In this document: positions 39,776 to 48,924 of the stretch, piece after piece | Layout of the letters: each line of letters starts with the position of its first letter | How positions within the stretch are numbered: position 1 is the first letter of the stretch | Notes under the pieces: model-generated | Seen by the model: only the letters and a program-made list of their open reading frames with translations | Databases searched by the model: none | What the model was told of the DNA's origin: nothing | NCBI RefSeq assembly: GCF_036057275.1 | Contig: NZ_CP107945.1 | Coordinates: 5,642,001 to 5,706,000, forward strand | From: Streptomyces sp. NBC_00390 | GTDB lineage: Bacteria; Actinomycetota; Actinomycetes; Streptomycetales; Streptomycetaceae | Direction: 5' to 3' | DNA: 64,000 nt | Made by a program: the position numbers and the translations under genes

Positions 39776-41100
39776 AGGGCGGGCTGTCGGCACGTGTCCC
39801 GCTCCTGCTGCGCGAGACCGCCTTCCGCCGCTTCTGGGCCGGCCAGACCGCTTCGCTGATCGGCGACCAGATCTCGCTGATCGCCGTTCCGCTCACCGCC
39901 GTGCTGGTCCTCGGTGCCGGTGCCGCCGAGATGGGCTGGCTCAAGACCGCCGAACTGCTGCCCGCCCTGCTGCTGAACATCCCCGCGGGCAGCTGGGCCG
40001 ATCGCCGGCCGGACCGCCGGCGCATCATGATCGCCACCGATCTGGCCCGGGCCGCGCTCCTGGTCTCGCTCCCCGTCGCCTACGCCCTGGACGCGCTCAG
40101 CCTCGTCCAGCTCTATGTCGTCGCCTTCGGCGTCGGCGCGCTGACGGTCCTTTTCGAAGTCTGCCACGCCACCCTGTTCGTGGCCCTGCTCCCCGCCGAG
40201 CGCTTCGTGCAGGGCAACTCCCTGCTCAACGGCAGCCGTTCACTGTCCTGGCTGACCGGACCGAGTATCGGGGGGCTGCTGGTGCAGACGCTCACGGCGC
40301 CGGTCGCGCTGCTCGTCGACGGGCTCACCTACCTGGCCTCGGCGGGCTGCCTCGCACGCATCCGGACCGAGGAACCGGTGCCCGCCCCACCCGGCAAGGG
40401 CCAGTTCACCGAAGGCATGCGCTGGATGCTCAAGGACCGATCAATGCGTGCCGTGACCGCGGCTTCCGGCACCGTCCAGTTCTTCAACTTCATGTTCCAC
40501 ACGCTCTTCGTCCTGTACGCCACAACCGAACTGGGCCTGAGCCCGGGCGTTCTGGGGGCCGTACTCGGAGCCGGAGCCGTCGGCGGACTGCTCGGCGCCG
40601 TCTGCACCACCAGGGTTGTCGGCCGGTTCGGGATCGGCCCGTCCATCGTGGCCGGCTTCGCCGGATTCACCCTGCCGCTGCTGCTGATACCCCTGGCCCA
40701 GGGGCCGCGGCCGCTGGTCGTCGGCATGCTTGTCGCGGGCGAGTTCCTCTCCTGCGCAGGCGTGATGCTGACCGACATCGCGGCCTCCTCACTCCAACTG
40801 GCAATGATCCCGGAGGCCATACGCTCACGGGTCCTGGGCGCCTGCCGCACGCTGAACCACGGCTTCCGCCCGCTCGGAGCAATGACCGCGGGTGCCCTCG
40901 GCACCGCGATCGGACTGCGTCCGACCCTGTGGATAGCCACGGCCGGGGCCGTGCTCTCGGTCGTCTGGCTGCTGCCCTCGCCCGTGCCGCGCATCCGCAC
41001 GCTCCCGGGCGCGCCGGCACACAGCCCCGCGGCCGACTCTCCGCCGGCCGCGCCGGACCCCGGGACGGAGGTCAGTCCAGCCAGCGACCGTCGCGCATGA
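39772..41100 (+). CDS. MFS efflux transporter
   Basis: A 442-aa major facilitator with about 12 transmembrane helices. ETAFRRFWAGQTASLIGDQISLIAVPLTAVLV at the N-terminus and the loop 2-3 motif NIPAGSWADRRPDRRR are typical of the enterobactin-exporter/macrolide-efflux subgroup (EntS/MefA-like). The cytoplasmic C-terminus is Pro/Ala-rich. It is translationally coupled to the upstream regulator. Its last 29 nt overlap the convergent PPOX gene. Probably exports a hydrophobic compound; substrate not deducible. Confidence 0.88.
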   Translation: MKGGLSARVPLLLRETAFRRFWAGQTASLIGDQISLIAVPLTAVLVLGAGAAEMGWLKTAELLPALLLNIPAGSWADRRPDRRRIMIATDLARAALLVSLPVAYALDALSLVQLYVVAFGVGALTVLFEVCHATLFVALLPAERFVQGNSLLNGSRSLSWLTGPSIGGLLVQTLTAPVALLVDGLTYLASAGCLARIRTEEPVPAPPGKGQFTEGMRWMLKDRSMRAVTAASGTVQFFNFMFHTLFVLYATTELGLSPGVLGAVLGAGAVGGLLGAVCTTRVVGRFGIGPSIVAGFAGFTLPLLLIPLAQGPRPLVVGMLVAGEFLSCAGVMLTDIAASSLQLAMIPEAIRSRVLGACRTLNHGFRPLGAMTAGALGTAIGLRPTLWIATAGAVLSVVWLLPSPVPRIRTLPGAPAHSPAADSPPAAPDPGTEVSPASDRRA

Positions 41101-41527
41101 GAAGCCGGTTCTCCTGTTCGTTCACCTCGCGCCAGGCCTTCACCACATGAGGGGTGATCCGGAAGAAGACCCACGCCTGCCCGTCCCTCGGGTCCCAGTT
41201 CAGCTTCGCCGCGAAGGCGTCGGCGGACTCCTGCTCCAGTTCGGAGGTCTCGACGATCTCGGCGTGTCCTTCGATGTGCACCACATCGCGGGTGGGGCCC
41301 ACGGTGAGTGCGACTTGGCCCCGGGGCGTGATGTTCCGCGCGGTCGGGTTGGTGCGGCGGGTGCACATCACCAGGGTGCCGCGGTCCCACAGGAACGACA
41401 GAGGCATGAGAGTCGGTTCGCCGTCAGGCGACGCCGTGGCCACCCAGGCGTCGTGGTCCTCCGTCAGCCGGGCGAGGGTGTCCTGCTTGCGCTGCTCCCG
41501 GCTGCGTGCCGGCTCCCGAGTCGTCAT
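41072..41527 (-). CDS. Pyridoxamine-5'-phosphate-oxidase-fold (flavin/F420) protein
   Basis: A 151-aa split-barrel protein. It shows the order DTLARLTEDHDAWVATASPDGEPTLMPLSFLWD, VMCTRRTNPTARNI, VALTVGPTRDVVHIEGHAEIV and WVFFRITPHVVKAW, as in actinobacterial FMN- or F420-binding PPOX proteins (TIGR03618-like). These reduce small substrates or bind cofactor; the specific reaction is unknown. I chose ATG 41527: on the minus strand a TAGCGT box (41539-41534) lies exactly 6 nt upstream, another leaderless arrangement. The GTG at 41533 is less likely. It is convergent with and overlaps the MFS gene. Confidence 0.82.
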   Translation of the reverse strand: MTTREPARSREQRKQDTLARLTEDHDAWVATASPDGEPTLMPLSFLWDRGTLVMCTRRTNPTARNITPRGQVALTVGPTRDVVHIEGHAEIVETSELEQESADAFAAKLNWDPRDGQAWVFFRITPHVVKAWREVNEQENRLLMRDGRWLD

Positions 41528-41672
41528 ACCCACACGCTAGGCAGCAGGCCCCGTCCGGCGCGTCCGACCACGGGCGGGCAGGCCTCCGTCGATCGGCCTA
41601 GGACCAGGGTGCGCGGTGTCTCGGCCCATGAGCGCATGGCGCGGCAGCGGGCCGCCGACGAGGATGGACCCC

Positions 41673-42512
41673 ATGGAAACACCGTCCCCACAGGCAGATG
41701 AGCGGGAGCAACGGCCGTCCGTGCCGTCGGCGGAGACCGTCGACGCCTATCTTCGCCGTATCGGAGCCGCCCGGCCCGAGCGGACGGATGCTGCGGCCCT
41801 GCGCGAGCTGCAACTGCGGCATCTGCTCACCGTGCCGTTCGAGAACCTCTCGATCCACCTCGGTGAGAACCTCGTCATCGAGGAGAAGCCGCTGCTCGAC
41901 AAGGTCGTCCGGGCCCGACGCGGAGGGTTCTGCTACGAACTCAACGGCGCGTTCGCCGCGTTGCTGCGCGACCTCGGCTTCCGGGTGACGCTGCTGCAGG
42001 CCCGGGTCTTCGGACCGGGCGGGCGGCTGGGGATCCCGTACGACCACATGACCCTCCGCGTCGAGACCGCCGACGGCACCGGTCCCTGGCTGGCCGATGT
42101 CGGATTCGGCGACCACAGCCACCACCCGCTCGCACTCGAGGAGCGGGGCGAACAGCGCGATCCGGCGGGGACGTTCCGGATCGCACAGGCGCCCGACGGG
42201 GATCTCGACGTACTGAGGGACGGCAAACCGCAGTTCCGGCTCGATCGGCGCCCGCGCGAGCTGGCCGACTTCGAGGCCGGTGCCTGGTACCACCGCACCT
42301 CGCCCGCCTCCCACTTCACGCAGTCCCTCGTGTGCTCCAGGCTCACCGAGGAAGGCCGTGTCACGCTCTCCGGCCGCAAGCTGGTCACCACTGTGGACGG
42401 TGAGCGGGAGGAGCGTACGTTCGCGGACGACGCCGAGGTGCTGGCCGCGTACCGGCACCACTTCGGGCTGAGCCTGGACCGCGTCCCCGAGGTCCGGCCG
42501 TCCCACGACTGA
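41673..42512 (+). CDS. Arylamine N-acetyltransferase
   Basis: A 279-aa NAT family enzyme transferring acetyl from acetyl-CoA to arylamines or hydrazines. The catalytic triad is visible: Cys in RRGGFCYELNGAF (near residue 90), His in YDHMTLRV (near 125), and Asp in VGFGDHS (near 146). LRHLLTVPFENLSIHLG is the N-terminal family motif. ATG 41673 has GAGG 9 nt upstream; ATG 41664 is an alternative. It appears to be a stand-alone gene. In actinomycetes NATs act in detoxification or in amide formation of aromatic polyketides; no such cluster lies here. Confidence 0.92.
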   Translation: METPSPQADEREQRPSVPSAETVDAYLRRIGAARPERTDAAALRELQLRHLLTVPFENLSIHLGENLVIEEKPLLDKVVRARRGGFCYELNGAFAALLRDLGFRVTLLQARVFGPGGRLGIPYDHMTLRVETADGTGPWLADVGFGDHSHHPLALEERGEQRDPAGTFRIAQAPDGDLDVLRDGKPQFRLDRRPRELADFEAGAWYHRTSPASHFTQSLVCSRLTEEGRVTLSGRKLVTTVDGEREERTFADDAEVLAAYRHHFGLSLDRVPEVRPSHD

Positions 42513-42563
42513 GCAGCGGCGCAAGGGGAAACCGGAGCCCGCCGGAGGCGGCACAATACTGCG

Positions 42564-42809
42564 GTGGACGATGTGAGACATGTGCTGGTGCTGCCCGACC
42601 GCGACGCCGCTGAGGAGGTCGTCGAGGCCATCGGCGACCGGTTCGGCGTGAACGACGAGCCCCAGTTGGTACGGGACGCCCTGGCCGGTGAGGACGACGC
42701 CGAGGACGTCCAGTGGCTGGTGGTCGTCGAGGACCCGGACGGCACGCTGGACGCGGCGGCGCTGGACGAGTTCGTCGCCGACTGGGACGGCTGGCGCGAA
42801 GCCCACTGA
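42564..42809 (+). CDS. Small acidic conserved protein
   Basis: An 81-aa, strongly acidic protein (VDDVRHVLVLPDRDAAEEVVEAIGDRF ...) with an alternating strand/helix pattern suggesting a small alpha-beta fold. GTG 42564 is preceded by CACAAT (42552-42557) with 6 nt between, so it too may be leaderless. It lies just upstream of holA (46 nt). No known family recognised; high GC3 supports coding. Confidence 0.7.
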   Translation: MDDVRHVLVLPDRDAAEEVVEAIGDRFGVNDEPQLVRDALAGEDDAEDVQWLVVVEDPDGTLDAAALDEFVADWDGWREAH

Positions 42810-42854
42810 CGGGTCCCCCGGCGCTGTCGGCGGCGCATGGGATGCTTGTCGGCG

Positions 42855-43844
42855 ATGGCCACCAGGAAGAATTCGACCGACGAACCGCTCGCCCCCGTCA
42901 CACTCGCCGTGGGCCAGGAGGACCTGCTCCTCGACCGTGCCGTGCAGCAGGTGGTGGCGGCCGCCCGGGCCGCTGACGCCGACACGGACGTACGCGACCT
43001 CACCGCCGACCAGCTCCAGCCCGGCACCCTGGCAGAGCTGACCAGCCCTTCGCTGTTCGCCGAGCGCAAGGTCGTGATCGTGCGCAATGCGCAGGATCTC
43101 TCCGCCGACACGATCAAGGACGTCAAGGCGTATCTCGGCGCTCCGGTCGAGGAGATCACCCTGGTGCTGCTGCACCCCGGCGGCGCGAAGGGCAAAGGCC
43201 TGCTGGACGCGGCCCGCAAGGCCGGGGCGCGCGAGGTCGCCTGCCCCAAGACCACCAAGCCCGCGGAGCGGCTCACGTTCGTCCGCTCGGAGTTCCGTGC
43301 GCTCGGCAGGTCCGCGACCCCCGAAGCGTGCCAGGCGCTGGTCGACTCGATCGGCAGCGATCTGCGGGAGCTCGCGAGCGCGGTCTCCCAGCTGACCGCC
43401 GATGTCGAGGGCACCATCGACGAGGCGATCGTCGGGCGGTACTACACCGGCCGGGCCGAGGCCTCCAGCTTCAATGTGGCCGACCGGGCGGTGGAGGGCC
43501 GTGCGGCCGAGGCTCTGGAGGCGCTGCGCTGGTCGCTGTCGACCGGGGTCGCCCCGGTGCTGATCACCAGCGCGCTGGCCCAGGGCGTGAGGGCGATCGG
43601 CAAGCTGTCCTCGGCCCGCGGCGGCCGGCCCGCCGATCTCGCCCGTGAACTGGGCATGCCGCCCTGGAAGATCGACCGGGTGCGCCAGCAGATGCGGGGC
43701 TGGACGCCCGACGGAGTCGCGGCGGCGCTCCGAGCGGTGGCCGAGGCGGACGCCGGCGTCAAGGGCGGCGGCGACGACCCGGAGTACGCGCTGGAGCGGG
43801 CGGTTGTGGCGATCGCCCGCGCGGCCCGTTCCGGCCGCCGCTGA
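42855..43844 (+). CDS. holA: DNA polymerase III delta subunit
   Basis: A 329-aa clamp-loader subunit. It shows VTLAVGQEDLLLDRAVQQVV, SPSLFAERKVVIVRNAQDL, VLLHPGGAKGKGLLDAARKAG, RSEFRALGRSATPEACQALVDSIGSDLRELASAVSQL and a C-terminal clamp-loader collar helix bundle. It opens the beta clamp within the tau/gamma-delta-delta' complex. I chose ATG 42855 (MATRKNS); a GTG/TTG start a few codons earlier is possible. The holA-rpsT-lepA neighbourhood is the standard one. Confidence 0.92.
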   Translation: MATRKNSTDEPLAPVTLAVGQEDLLLDRAVQQVVAAARAADADTDVRDLTADQLQPGTLAELTSPSLFAERKVVIVRNAQDLSADTIKDVKAYLGAPVEEITLVLLHPGGAKGKGLLDAARKAGAREVACPKTTKPAERLTFVRSEFRALGRSATPEACQALVDSIGSDLRELASAVSQLTADVEGTIDEAIVGRYYTGRAEASSFNVADRAVEGRAAEALEALRWSLSTGVAPVLITSALAQGVRAIGKLSSARGGRPADLARELGMPPWKIDRVRQQMRGWTPDGVAAALRAVAEADAGVKGGGDDPEYALERAVVAIARAARSGRR

Positions 43845-43914
43845 CGCGGCGCGATTCCGTACGGGCGTGCCCGGCCCCGTGGGGCTTCCGTGTGAGCGTG
43901 TCCGGTCCCGTCGG

Positions 43915-43942
43915 GTTCCGTACAGGCATGCCTGTACGGAAC
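43915..43942. repeat. 28-bp perfect palindrome
   Basis: Reading from GTTCCGTACAGGCA into TGCCTGTACGGAAC, the two 14-nt halves are exact reverse complements without a spacer. Lacking a loop and a T-run, it is unlike a terminator and more like a dimer binding site or a cruciform-prone element. Confidence 0.7.
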
Positions 43943-44023
43943 GGAGGCGTACGGTCCCGCCTGGTCCCGGTGCCGCACGTACGGCATCGCCCCGTGGCAC
44001 CGGGCCCCGGAGTCACGCACGAC

Positions 44024-44071
44024 AAAGGCCCCGGCCCGCGGTCCTGGGGAAGGACGGCGGCCGGGGCCTTT
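44024..44071. terminator. Bidirectional terminator between holA and rpsT
   Basis: AAAGGCCCCGGCC (44024-44036) pairs perfectly with GGCCGGGGCCTTT (44059-44071): 13 bp with A-rich and T-rich ends, suited to both convergent genes. Confidence 0.85.
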
Positions 44072-44189
44072 GTTCACAATTGGTGCGCCGCACCCGCGTG
44101 GCGAACGCAGGCCGCGTGCGGCGCGAGGGGTGCCGGTCGGGAGCGGATGAGAGGGCCCGCTTGATCCCTAACGGCGGTCAGTCACGAGC

Positions 44190-44456
44190 TCAGCCCTGCA
44201 GGGAGCCAACCTTGGCAGCCAGCGCCGACTTCTTGTTGGCGGCGGCGTTCTTGTGGATGACACCCTTCGAGACAGCCTTGTCGAGCTTGCGGGACGCCTC
44301 ACGGACGGCCACGGTGGCCTTCTCGACGTCGCCGGCGACGACGGCCTCGCGGGCCTTGCGGATCGCGGTCTTGAGCGAGGACTTGACGGCCTTGTTGCGC
44401 AGGCGCGCCTTCTCGTTCGTCTTGTTCCGCTTGATCTGGGACTTGATGTTCGCCAC
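44190..44456 (-). CDS. rpsT: 30S ribosomal protein S20
   Basis: An 88-aa basic protein matching bS20 from end to end: MANIKSQIKRNKTNEKARLRNK, a Lys/Arg/Ala-rich helical middle, and SKGVIHKNAAANKKSALAAKV. It binds 16S rRNA during early 30S assembly. It is transcribed leftward, divergent from lepA and convergent with holA, as in other streptomycetes. Confidence 0.97.
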   Translation of the reverse strand: MANIKSQIKRNKTNEKARLRNKAVKSSLKTAIRKAREAVVAGDVEKATVAVREASRKLDKAVSKGVIHKNAAANKKSALAAKVGSLQG

Positions 44457-44697
44457 GAAAGAGCCTTCTCAGGTTCGATGAACTTTGATGTCGTGTCCCT
44501 CCCCCGCAACCCTCCGGGTACGAGACGCCCTCAGGGAGGGCACGAGACACAGCTGCCCAGGCTACCAGCCGCTGGTCGGACGGCCCAAACCGGGCACAGT
44601 CCCGTACGCGTGGGACGATGGACCACGTATCGATAGCGACATCGACCCCAGCCGAGCCTCACCCGACCCGGCATCTGCCGAAGAATCAGGACCCTGC

Positions 44698-46563
44698 GTG
44701 CCCGCGACTCCTCCTCATGTGCCCGAGCCGAGCCGTACCGACCCGGCTCTGATCCGCAATTTCTGCATCATCGCGCATATCGACCACGGCAAGTCGACCC
44801 TTGCCGACCGGATGCTGCAGCTGACCGGTGTGGTCGAGCAGCGGCAGATGCGTGCTCAGTACCTCGACCGGATGGACATCGAGCGCGAGCGCGGCATCAC
44901 GATCAAGTCCCAGGCGGTCCGACTGCCGTGGGCGCCCACCCAGGGTGAGGGCCATGGGAAGACCCATATCCTCAACATGATCGACACCCCCGGGCACGTC
45001 GACTTCACCTACGAGGTCTCCCGCTCCCTGGCCGCGTGCGAGGGAACCGTCCTGCTCGTCGACGCCGCCCAGGGCATCGAGGCGCAGACCCTCGCCAACC
45101 TCTACCTGGCGATGGAGAACGACCTCACCATCGTCCCGGTCCTCAACAAGATCGACCTGCCTGCCGCCCAGCCGGAGAAGTTCGCCGAGGAGCTGGCGAA
45201 CCTGGTCGGCTGCGACCCGGACGACGTGCTGCGCGTCTCCGCCAAGACCGGCGTCGGCGTCGAGGCCCTGCTCGACCGCGTGGTCAAGGACGTCCCGGCC
45301 CCGGTCGGTGTGGCCGACGCCCCCGCCCGCGCGATGATCTTCGACTCGGTCTACGACTCGTACCGCGGTGTCGTCACCTATGTACGCGTCATCGACGGCC
45401 AGCTCAACAAGCGCGAGCGCATTCGGATGATGTCCACGGGCGCCACCCACGAGCTGCTGGAGATCGGCACCAACTCCCCGGAGATGCTGCCGGCCGACGG
45501 CCTCGGCGTCGGTGAGGTCGGCTACCTGATCACCGGTGTGAAGGACGTCCGCCAGTCCAAGGTCGGTGACACCATCACCACCTTGCACAAGGGCGCCACG
45601 GAGGCACTCGGCGGCTACAAGGACCCCAAGCCGATGGTGTTCTCCGGCCTGTATCCGCTGGACGGCTCGGACTACCCCGAGCTGCGTGACGCGCTCGACA
45701 AGCTGCAGCTCAACGACGCCGCCCTGGTCTACGAGCCGGAGACCTCCGCGGCCCTCGGCTTCGGCTTCCGCGTCGGCTTCCTCGGTCTGCTGCACCTTGA
45801 CGTGATCCGGGAGCGGCTGGAGCGCGAGTTCGGCCTCGACCTGATCGCCACCGCGCCGAACGTGGTCTACCGCGTCCTCATGGAGGACGGCACCGAGCAC
45901 ACGGTCACCAACCCGAGTGAATTCCCCGAGGGCAAGATCTCCGAGGTGTACGAGCCGGTCGTACGGGCCACCATCCTGGCGCCGAGCGAGTTCATCGGCT
46001 CGATCATGGAGCTCTGCCAGACCCGCCGCGGCACGCTGCTCGGCATGGACTACCTCTCCGAGGACCGGGTGGAGATCCGCTACACCCTGCCGCTCGCGGA
46101 GATCGTCTTCGACTTCTTCGACCAGCTGAAGTCCAAGACGCGCGGTTACGCCTCGCTCGACTACGAGCCCACCGGCGAGCAGGCGTCCAGTCTGGTCAAG
46201 GTCGACATCCTGCTGCACGGCGACAAGGTCGACGCCTTCTCCGCCATCACCCACAAGGACGCTGCGTACGCATACGGAGTGCGGCTCGTCGCCAAGCTGC
46301 GCGAGCTGATCCCGCGGCAGGCGTTCGAGGTGCCGATCCAGGCCGCCATCGGCTCCAGGGTCATCGCCCGGGAGACGATCCGCGCCATCCGCAAGGACGT
46401 GCTTGCCAAGTGCTACGGCGGTGACATCTCCCGTAAGCGGAAGCTGCTGGAGAAGCAGAAGGAAGGCAAGAAGCGGATGAAGATGGTCGGCAGCGTGGAG
46501 GTGCCTCAGGAGGCCTTCATCGCGGTGCTGTCCAGCGACGAGGGCGGCAAGAGCAAGAAGTAG
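44698..46563 (+). CDS. lepA: Elongation factor 4 (LepA)
   Basis: A 621-aa translational GTPase. The G domain starts NFCIIAHIDHGKSTLADRM (P-loop AHIDHGKS), with RERGITIKSQ (switch I), DTPGHVDF (G3) and NKIDLPAA (G4). The LepA-specific C-terminal domain ends SRKRKLLEKQKEGKKRMK. It modulates translocation/initiation under stress. The start is GTG 44698 (VPATPPHV) with CAGG upstream; an in-frame GTG a few codons later is an alternative. A strong hairpin at 46650-46692 follows. Confidence 0.95.
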   Translation: MPATPPHVPEPSRTDPALIRNFCIIAHIDHGKSTLADRMLQLTGVVEQRQMRAQYLDRMDIERERGITIKSQAVRLPWAPTQGEGHGKTHILNMIDTPGHVDFTYEVSRSLAACEGTVLLVDAAQGIEAQTLANLYLAMENDLTIVPVLNKIDLPAAQPEKFAEELANLVGCDPDDVLRVSAKTGVGVEALLDRVVKDVPAPVGVADAPARAMIFDSVYDSYRGVVTYVRVIDGQLNKRERIRMMSTGATHELLEIGTNSPEMLPADGLGVGEVGYLITGVKDVRQSKVGDTITTLHKGATEALGGYKDPKPMVFSGLYPLDGSDYPELRDALDKLQLNDAALVYEPETSAALGFGFRVGFLGLLHLDVIRERLEREFGLDLIATAPNVVYRVLMEDGTEHTVTNPSEFPEGKISEVYEPVVRATILAPSEFIGSIMELCQTRRGTLLGMDYLSEDRVEIRYTLPLAEIVFDFFDQLKSKTRGYASLDYEPTGEQASSLVKVDILLHGDKVDAFSAITHKDAAYAYGVRLVAKLRELIPRQAFEVPIQAAIGSRVIARETIRAIRKDVLAKCYGGDISRKRKLLEKQKEGKKRMKMVGSVEVPQEAFIAVLSSDEGGKSKK

Positions 46564-46649
46564 TGCGGCGGCGGCGAGCGGTCCGTGGGGCGGTTGCCGT
46601 CCGGCCTGCGCGGAGTGCGCCGTCCGCCGCCTTCGCCGGCCGCACTCGT

Positions 46650-46692
46650 GCCGAGAAGCGCCCGTCCGGTCCCCGGATGGGCGCTTCTCGGC
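46650..46692 (+). terminator. Terminator after lepA
   Basis: GCCGAGAAGCGCCC (46650) pairs with GGGCGCTTCTCGGC (46679-46692). The stem continues inward (GTCCGG/CCGGAT) to a 3-nt loop, giving about 20 bp in total. No T-run. Confidence 0.85.
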
Positions 46693-46702
46693 CATCTGTG
46701 GA

Positions 46703-46736
46703 TATGCCATTCGTTACATGTGGCATACACCGAATG
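46703..46736 (+). promoter_or_regulatory. Overlapping inverted repeats upstream of the acyl-CoA synthetase
   Basis: TATGCCA (46703-46709) with TGGCATA (46721-46727), and CATTCG (46708-46713) with CGAATG (46731-46736), interleave in a locally AT-rich stretch. This resembles a repressor operator (TetR/GntR-like), about 60-90 bp upstream of the candidate -35. Confidence 0.5.
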
Positions 46737-46794
46737 ACTGCTCAGGAGAGCCGACCTGCACTCCGTTCGTTATGAAGCGGCAGCCCGCAGGCTC

Positions 46795-46823
46795 TTACGC
46801 GCTGGTCGCGCGCGCTCTACCCT
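46795..46823 (+). promoter_or_regulatory. Candidate promoter of the acyl-CoA synthetase
   Basis: TTACGC (46795-46800), 17 nt, TACCCT (46818-46823). Confidence 0.5.
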
Positions 46824-46899
46824 GAGCACGGCTCGATGGTTACTCGCCAGTTAAAGAACCAGCCAGTCGTGCAGTGCTGCCGCAGGCCCGGAGGACGTC

Positions 46900-48789
<1,890 letters not shown>

Positions 48790-48924
48790 CGCCCTGCGCA
48801 AATCAGCCTTGAAGGGGACGGGACCCCACCCAGTTCGGTGACTTGGCGCTTATGTGCGGGCGCATTCTGTCACTCTGTCGGTGTCATCAAGCGGCGCATT
48901 GCCAGCACCGACCAGGAGCCGCAC

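Larger units (their letters stand above)
43845..44189. other. Intergenic region between holA and rpsT with repeats, palindrome and terminator
   Basis: No gene. From 43859 there are three degenerate ~30-bp repeats of the type TACGGGCGTGCCCGGCCCCG-TGGGGCTTCCG, the third merging into a long perfect palindrome (43915-43942). A terminator between convergent holA and rpsT follows at 44024-44071. Confidence 0.6.
46564..46899. other. Intergenic region between lepA and the acyl-CoA synthetase
   Basis: A 336-nt region without a gene. It contains the lepA terminator (46650-46692), overlapping inverted repeats (46703-46736), and a candidate promoter (46795-46823) for the acyl-CoA synthetase with an untranslated leader of about 70 nt. 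Confidence 0.65.
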
